Source: Bacteroidales bacterium
GTDB lineage: Bacteria; Bacteroidota; Bacteroidia; Bacteroidales; UBA7960
Reading direction: 5' to 3'
Length of the DNA: 9,347 bases
Assembly: GCA_007131125.1 (NCBI GenBank)
Contig: SLRE01000258.1
Span: 1 to 9,347, forward strand
Shown here: positions 7,183-9,347 of the stretch, piece by piece
Position numbering within the stretch: position 1 is the first letter of the stretch
Layout: every line of letters starts with the position of its first letter
The notes under the pieces: generated by a model
Told to the model about the DNA's origin: nothing
Database searches by the model: none
Seen by the model: only the letters and a program-made list of their open reading frames with translations
Made by a program: the position numbers and the translations under genes

Positions 7183-7195
7183 GTTGTTTTACAAC
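7183..7195 (-). repeat. Small hairpin just before the DUF2207 start codon
   Basis: GTTGT (7183-7187) and ACAAC (7191-7195) are exact inverted arms around a 3-base loop, lying 7 bases upstream of the ATG at 7176. In the mRNA this would overlap the ribosome landing zone. Arms this short can arise by chance. Confidence 0.25.
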
Positions 7196-7230
7196 TATTA
7201 AGTTATTAGTAATTCGTAAATGCATCAAGG

Positions 7231-7350
7231 GTTCCAGATTGAGGTTAGAAGGTGGAAGGCAGAAATTTTGAGGGTGGATGCCGGAGTTTCCTGTCATTCT
7301 TCTACCCTCTATCCTCTATCCACTAATTTCAAACTTCAATAATCATCCTC
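7231..7350. repeat. Inverted array of degenerate heptamer repeats
   Basis: From 7302 the plus strand falls into 7-base units all starting with C: CTACCCT, CTATCCT, CTATCCA, CTAATTT, CAAACTT, CAATAAT, CATCCTC (to 7350). From 7231 to 7258 it falls into four units all ending in G, such as TTAGAAG and GTGGAAG, which are the same type in opposite orientation. Arms 7241-7258 and 7299-7316 match as an imperfect inverted repeat (15 of 18), with further pairing inside (CAG at 7260-7262 with CTG at 7291-7293). No open frame of interest overlaps it. It lies in the putative leader of the DUF2207 gene. Confidence 0.5.
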
Positions 7351-7372
7351 CTTTTTTAAACCCTTTGGCTTG

Positions 7373-7403
7373 GCCCGGTTCATAACAAGATAAACTGCCG
7401 GGC
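7373..7403 (-). promoter_or_regulatory. GC-rich stem-loop in the putative DUF2207 leader
   Basis: GCCCGG (7373-7378) and CCGGGC (7398-7403) are exact inverted arms; TT (7379-7380) can also pair with AA (7393-7394) past a 3-base bulge. No T tract follows on either strand, so it is not a normal terminator. On the minus strand it begins about 7 bases after the candidate -7 box. The right arm also lies in the 11-base palindrome CTGCCGGGCAG (7395-7405), so it could be a protein-binding site instead. Confidence 0.4.
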
Positions 7404-7409
7404 AGAAAA

Positions 7410-7417
7410 CAAATATA
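7410..7417 (-). promoter_or_regulatory. Candidate -7 box for the DUF2207 gene
   Basis: On the minus strand this reads TATATTTG, an exact match to TAnnTTTG. No clear TTTG -33 box is found 19-21 bases upstream (7437-7440 reads GTTT). The start would be near 7402-7405, giving a leader of about 227 bases that holds both the stem-loop and the heptamer array. Confidence 0.35.
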
Positions 7418-7511
7418 CAGAGATTCTTTGAGTATTAAACTCCTTATTAATATGCCAGGGGTTTTAAATGAGGGCCTGCCGGCAAAGCAACAAAATACCA
7501 AAGCAGGGAGT

Positions 7512-8618
7512 TCAGAAATTGCCTGAAAGCTTAAATACTCTACCGGGCAATGGCTTTACCACACCCTTAAATTCCAGGTTAAGCAGCAGGGCGGAGGCTT
7601 TACTAAAGGTGTATCCTGAACCGGAAACTATGGCATCAAAACTTACCTCCGAACCGTTGCGGAGCAAGGCAACAATTTTTTCTTCTTCCTCATCCAGTTC
7701 CACAAACAAAGACTGCTGAACGGCCTTATTGCTCTCCTCCCGCTCCCAGTTCATGATGTATTCAAGGTTTTCAATGCTTTCAATAAGATGGGCTTTGTTT
7801 GTTCTTATCAGCATGTTGCAGCCTTTGCTGTATGGATCGCTCGTACGCCCGGGAAGGGCAAATACATCGCGGTTGTAAGAATTGGCAATGTTGGCGGTGA
7901 TCAGTGCCCCACCTGTGATGGCCGCTTCTATTACCACCACTGCATCACAGATCCCTGCAATAATCCGGTTCCTTTTGGGGAAGTTTTCCCGGTCGGGTTT
8001 GGTTTCGGTGATAAAGTCAGATATCAGCGCTCCCTGTTCAGTGATTTTTCTGGCAAGGCTCTGATGTAAGGGTGGATAAATCTTATCCAGACCATGACCC
8101 AATACCCCAACGGTTTGCAGGTTGCTATCCAATGCGGTTTTATGGGCACAGGCATCAACACCATAGGCCAGCCCGCTTACCACCAAGGCATTGTGGGGAG
8201 CAAGTCCTTCGACAATTTCCCGGCACTTCTCCTTCCCGTAATCGCTCATGCTGCGTGTGCCCACAACACTTACCACCTTTTGCACATTAAACTCCACATC
8301 ACCTTTAACAAAAAGTAAAACCGGTCCGTCGTCGCAATGCTTCAGCCTGCGGGGGTAATCTTTATCGAGAAAAAAGAGCGGCCGAATCTTATTTCGCTCA
8401 ATGAAAGCCATTTCTTTTTCTGCCCTTTCAAAAAGATCATACCGGGAAACGGCTTTGGCGGTATGGTCGCCGATGCCGGGTATTTTTTGCAACATATGCT
8501 TTTTTTCCTTAAAAACAGCCTCCACGCCCCCGCAATAGGAAATGAGTTTTTTGGCCGTAACTCCTCCAACCCCCGGAATCATGCTGATGGCTATCTGATA
8601 AAGCAATTGCTGGCTCAT
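7512..8618 (-). CDS. dprA: DNA processing protein DprA (Smf)
   Basis: DprA binds incoming single-stranded DNA in the cytoplasm and loads RecA on it, mainly in natural transformation. The 368-residue protein has all parts of a full-length DprA. Helix-hairpin-helix segments come first (IPGVGGVTAKKL at 14-25 and IPGIGDHTAKAV at 46-57). Then comes the Rossmann-like DNA-binding fold: VVGTRSMSDYG (118-128), VVSGLAYGVDACAH (146-159), VGVLGHGLDKIYP, NFPKRNRIIAG (212-222), VVVIEAAITGGALITA (227-242) and FALPGR (253-258). A C-terminal winged-helix region (about 305-365) contains the acidic LDEEEEKIVALL run. The ATG at 8618 is the natural start, with no SD. The gene is divergent from the glycosyltransferase gene across 143 bases, and no competence gene is in view. 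Its presence suggests a capacity for DNA uptake but does not prove it. Confidence 0.96.
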   Translation of the reverse strand: MSQQLLYQIAISMIPGVGGVTAKKLISYCGGVEAVFKEKKHMLQKIPGIGDHTAKAVSRYDLFERAEKEMAFIERNKIRPLFFLDKDYPRRLKHCDDGPVLLFVKGDVEFNVQKVVSVVGTRSMSDYGKEKCREIVEGLAPHNALVVSGLAYGVDACAHKTALDSNLQTVGVLGHGLDKIYPPLHQSLARKITEQGALISDFITETKPDRENFPKRNRIIAGICDAVVVIEAAITGGALITANIANSYNRDVFALPGRTSDPYSKGCNMLIRTNKAHLIESIENLEYIMNWEREESNKAVQQSLFVELDEEEEKIVALLRNGSEVSFDAIVSGSGYTFSKASALLLNLEFKGVVKPLPGRVFKLSGNF

Positions 8619-8722
8619 TGAGGAATTTTTTTGATATGGGTTGGAGTTTTTTCAACCGGAACCATTAAAATTAAAACAAAAACACAAATCCCGGAAAAGA
8701 TTTCTTTTTTTCGTGAAATAAT

Positions 8723-8755
8723 TTTGCAGGTTTACCCGAGGTAATTTTACCTTTG
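8723..8755 (+). promoter_or_regulatory. Bacteroidota-type promoter for the glycosyltransferase gene
   Basis: TTTG (8723-8726), a 21-base spacer and TACCTTTG (8748-8755) form a full match to the -33/-7 consensus. Transcription would start near 8760-8764, at or beside the ATG at 8762, implying a leaderless mRNA. A second exact -7 box, TAATTTTG (8719-8726), overlaps the -33 box and would start near 8731-8735, giving a leader of about 30 bases. The two starts may be alternatives. Confidence 0.6.
8729..8752. promoter_or_regulatory. Operator-like GGT/ACC inverted repeats inside the promoter
   Basis: GGTTTACC (8729-8736) is followed by CGA and then GGTAATTTTACC (8740-8751). The second unit extends to the perfect 6-bp-arm palindrome AGGTAATTTTACCT (8739-8752). 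Half-sites therefore alternate GGT, ACC, GGT, ACC within the 21-base spacer and overlap the -7 box. This is where a repressor site would be expected. No regulator gene is in the window. Confidence 0.4.
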
Positions 8756-8761
8756 AGAGGC

Positions 8762-9347
8762 ATGAAAGAAAATAAAAAACCTGTGGTCTTATGCTGCCCG
8801 CTCAACTGGGGACTTGGGCATGCAAGCCGCATGGTAATGCTGATAAGGGTCTTTGTTCGGTTTGGCTGCAGGGTTTACGTGGGGGCATGCGGAATGCCCC
8901 TGGCATTTCTAAAAAAAGAGCTCGGCGATACGGTCGGTTATGTCTGCTTTCCCGGAAAGGAGGTTACCTACCCTGAAAAAGGAAGCATGACGGTAAAAAT
9001 GCTGATGCAGCTGCCGGGCTTGTTGCTCTCAATAATAAAAGAGCAACGGGAATTAAAAAAAATCCTAAAAAAAACCGGGGCTGTCATAGTCATCTCAGAC
9101 AACCGGTTTGGTTTGTTTTCAAAAAAAGCCAAAACGGTTTTTGTCACCCACCAGCTCTTCATTCGGGCACCCAAAAAATTGAAATGGCTGCAACAGCTAA
9201 TATATAAAATCAACCGCTTTTTCATCTCCCGTTACGACCAATGTTGGATTCCTGACTTCGAGAACTTCCCAAATCTTTCCGGAGAACTTTCCCATAAAAA
9301 CCCCCTTGAAAAAACAACATTTATCGGCCCCCTGTCGCGCTTTGCAG
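8762..9347 (+). CDS. GT-B fold (MurG/GT28-like) glycosyltransferase, N-terminal part (3' end outside window)
   Basis: The frame is open from the ATG at 8762 to the right edge, 195 codons with no stop, which is why closed-ORF lists miss it. The product begins MKENKKPVVLCCPLNWGLGH. The NWGLGHASR motif (residues 15-23) is the glycine-rich loop after the first strand of GT-B glycosyltransferases. Later segments, VIVISDNRFGLFS (about 111-123), VFVTHQL, YDQCWIPDFEN and FIGPLSRF, match a family common in Bacteroidota and annotated as glycosyltransferase or UDP-GlcNAc transferase-like. Only the N-terminal Rossmann half is present; the nucleotide-sugar-binding half lies outside. Donor and acceptor cannot be told. 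No signal peptide is seen, so it is probably cytoplasmic or membrane-associated. The coding sequence has several long A runs. Confidence 0.8.
   Translation, partial: MKENKKPVVLCCPLNWGLGHASRMVMLIRVFVRFGCRVYVGACGMPLAFLKKELGDTVGYVCFPGKEVTYPEKGSMTVKMLMQLPGLLLSIIKEQRELKKILKKTGAVIVISDNRFGLFSKKAKTVFVTHQLFIRAPKKLKWLQQLIYKINRFFISRYDQCWIPDFENFPNLSGELSHKNPLEKTTFIGPLSRFA

Noticed and set aside
7477..7484. TGCCGGCA palindrome downstream of dprA as a terminator
   Set aside because: It is an 8-base palindrome with no loop and no T tract in the dprA direction.
8666..8673. TAATTTTA on the minus strand as the dprA -7 box
   Set aside because: The last consensus base is wrong, and the nearest TTTG (8685-8688 on the minus strand) is only 11 bases upstream, too close for a -33 box.

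Overview
This window looks like chromosomal DNA from a member of the Bacteroidota, probably an anaerobic or facultative lineage. The reasons are the protein types (Bacteroidota-style RF2, cobalamin-dependent ribonucleotide reductase, long family I pyrophosphatase, DUF2207 protein and GT-B glycosyltransferase), the lack of clear Shine-Dalgarno sites before start codons, and several close matches to the Bacteroidota promoter -7 box TAnnTTTG. No mobile element, CRISPR array, tRNA or rRNA gene was seen. The genes themselves are housekeeping or widely conserved; the less ordinary material is in leaders and intergenic DNA.

Layout. The left end (1-1426, plus strand) has the 3' part of recX and then prfB, which needs a +1 programmed frameshift at an in-frame TGA at codon 22. 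A 382-base gap (1427-1808) follows. It holds a terminator-like hairpin, a short direct repeat, a long inverted repeat, a candidate -7 box, and a stem-loop that would lie at the very 5' end of the next transcript. The next gene is nrdJ (1809-4484, plus), ending in a strong intrinsic terminator, then ppa (4613-5284, plus) with its own promoter-like box and a weaker terminator.

The next two genes are on the minus strand. One encodes a DUF2207 membrane protein with a lipobox and a glycine-rich tail (5359-7176), the other DprA (7512-8618). The 335 bases between them contain oppositely oriented blocks of degenerate 7-base repeats, another GC-rich stem-loop and a minus-strand -7 box. From 8762 to the right edge runs the 5' part of a GT-B glycosyltransferase gene, divergent from dprA. 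Its promoter closely matches the Bacteroidota consensus, has an operator-like set of GGT/ACC half-sites between its boxes, and predicts a leaderless or nearly leaderless mRNA.

How the genes relate. recX (RecA regulation) and dprA (RecA loading on incoming single-stranded DNA) both touch homologous recombination but are not adjacent. nrdJ makes deoxynucleotides and ppa removes the pyrophosphate released in polymerisation, so both serve DNA synthesis, but the terminator between them argues for separate transcripts. I found no convincing new multi-gene system. The best leads are the RF2 recoding site in a lineage that rarely uses SD pairing, the two 5'-terminal leader hairpins, the inverted heptad repeat, and the putative operator before the glycosyltransferase.
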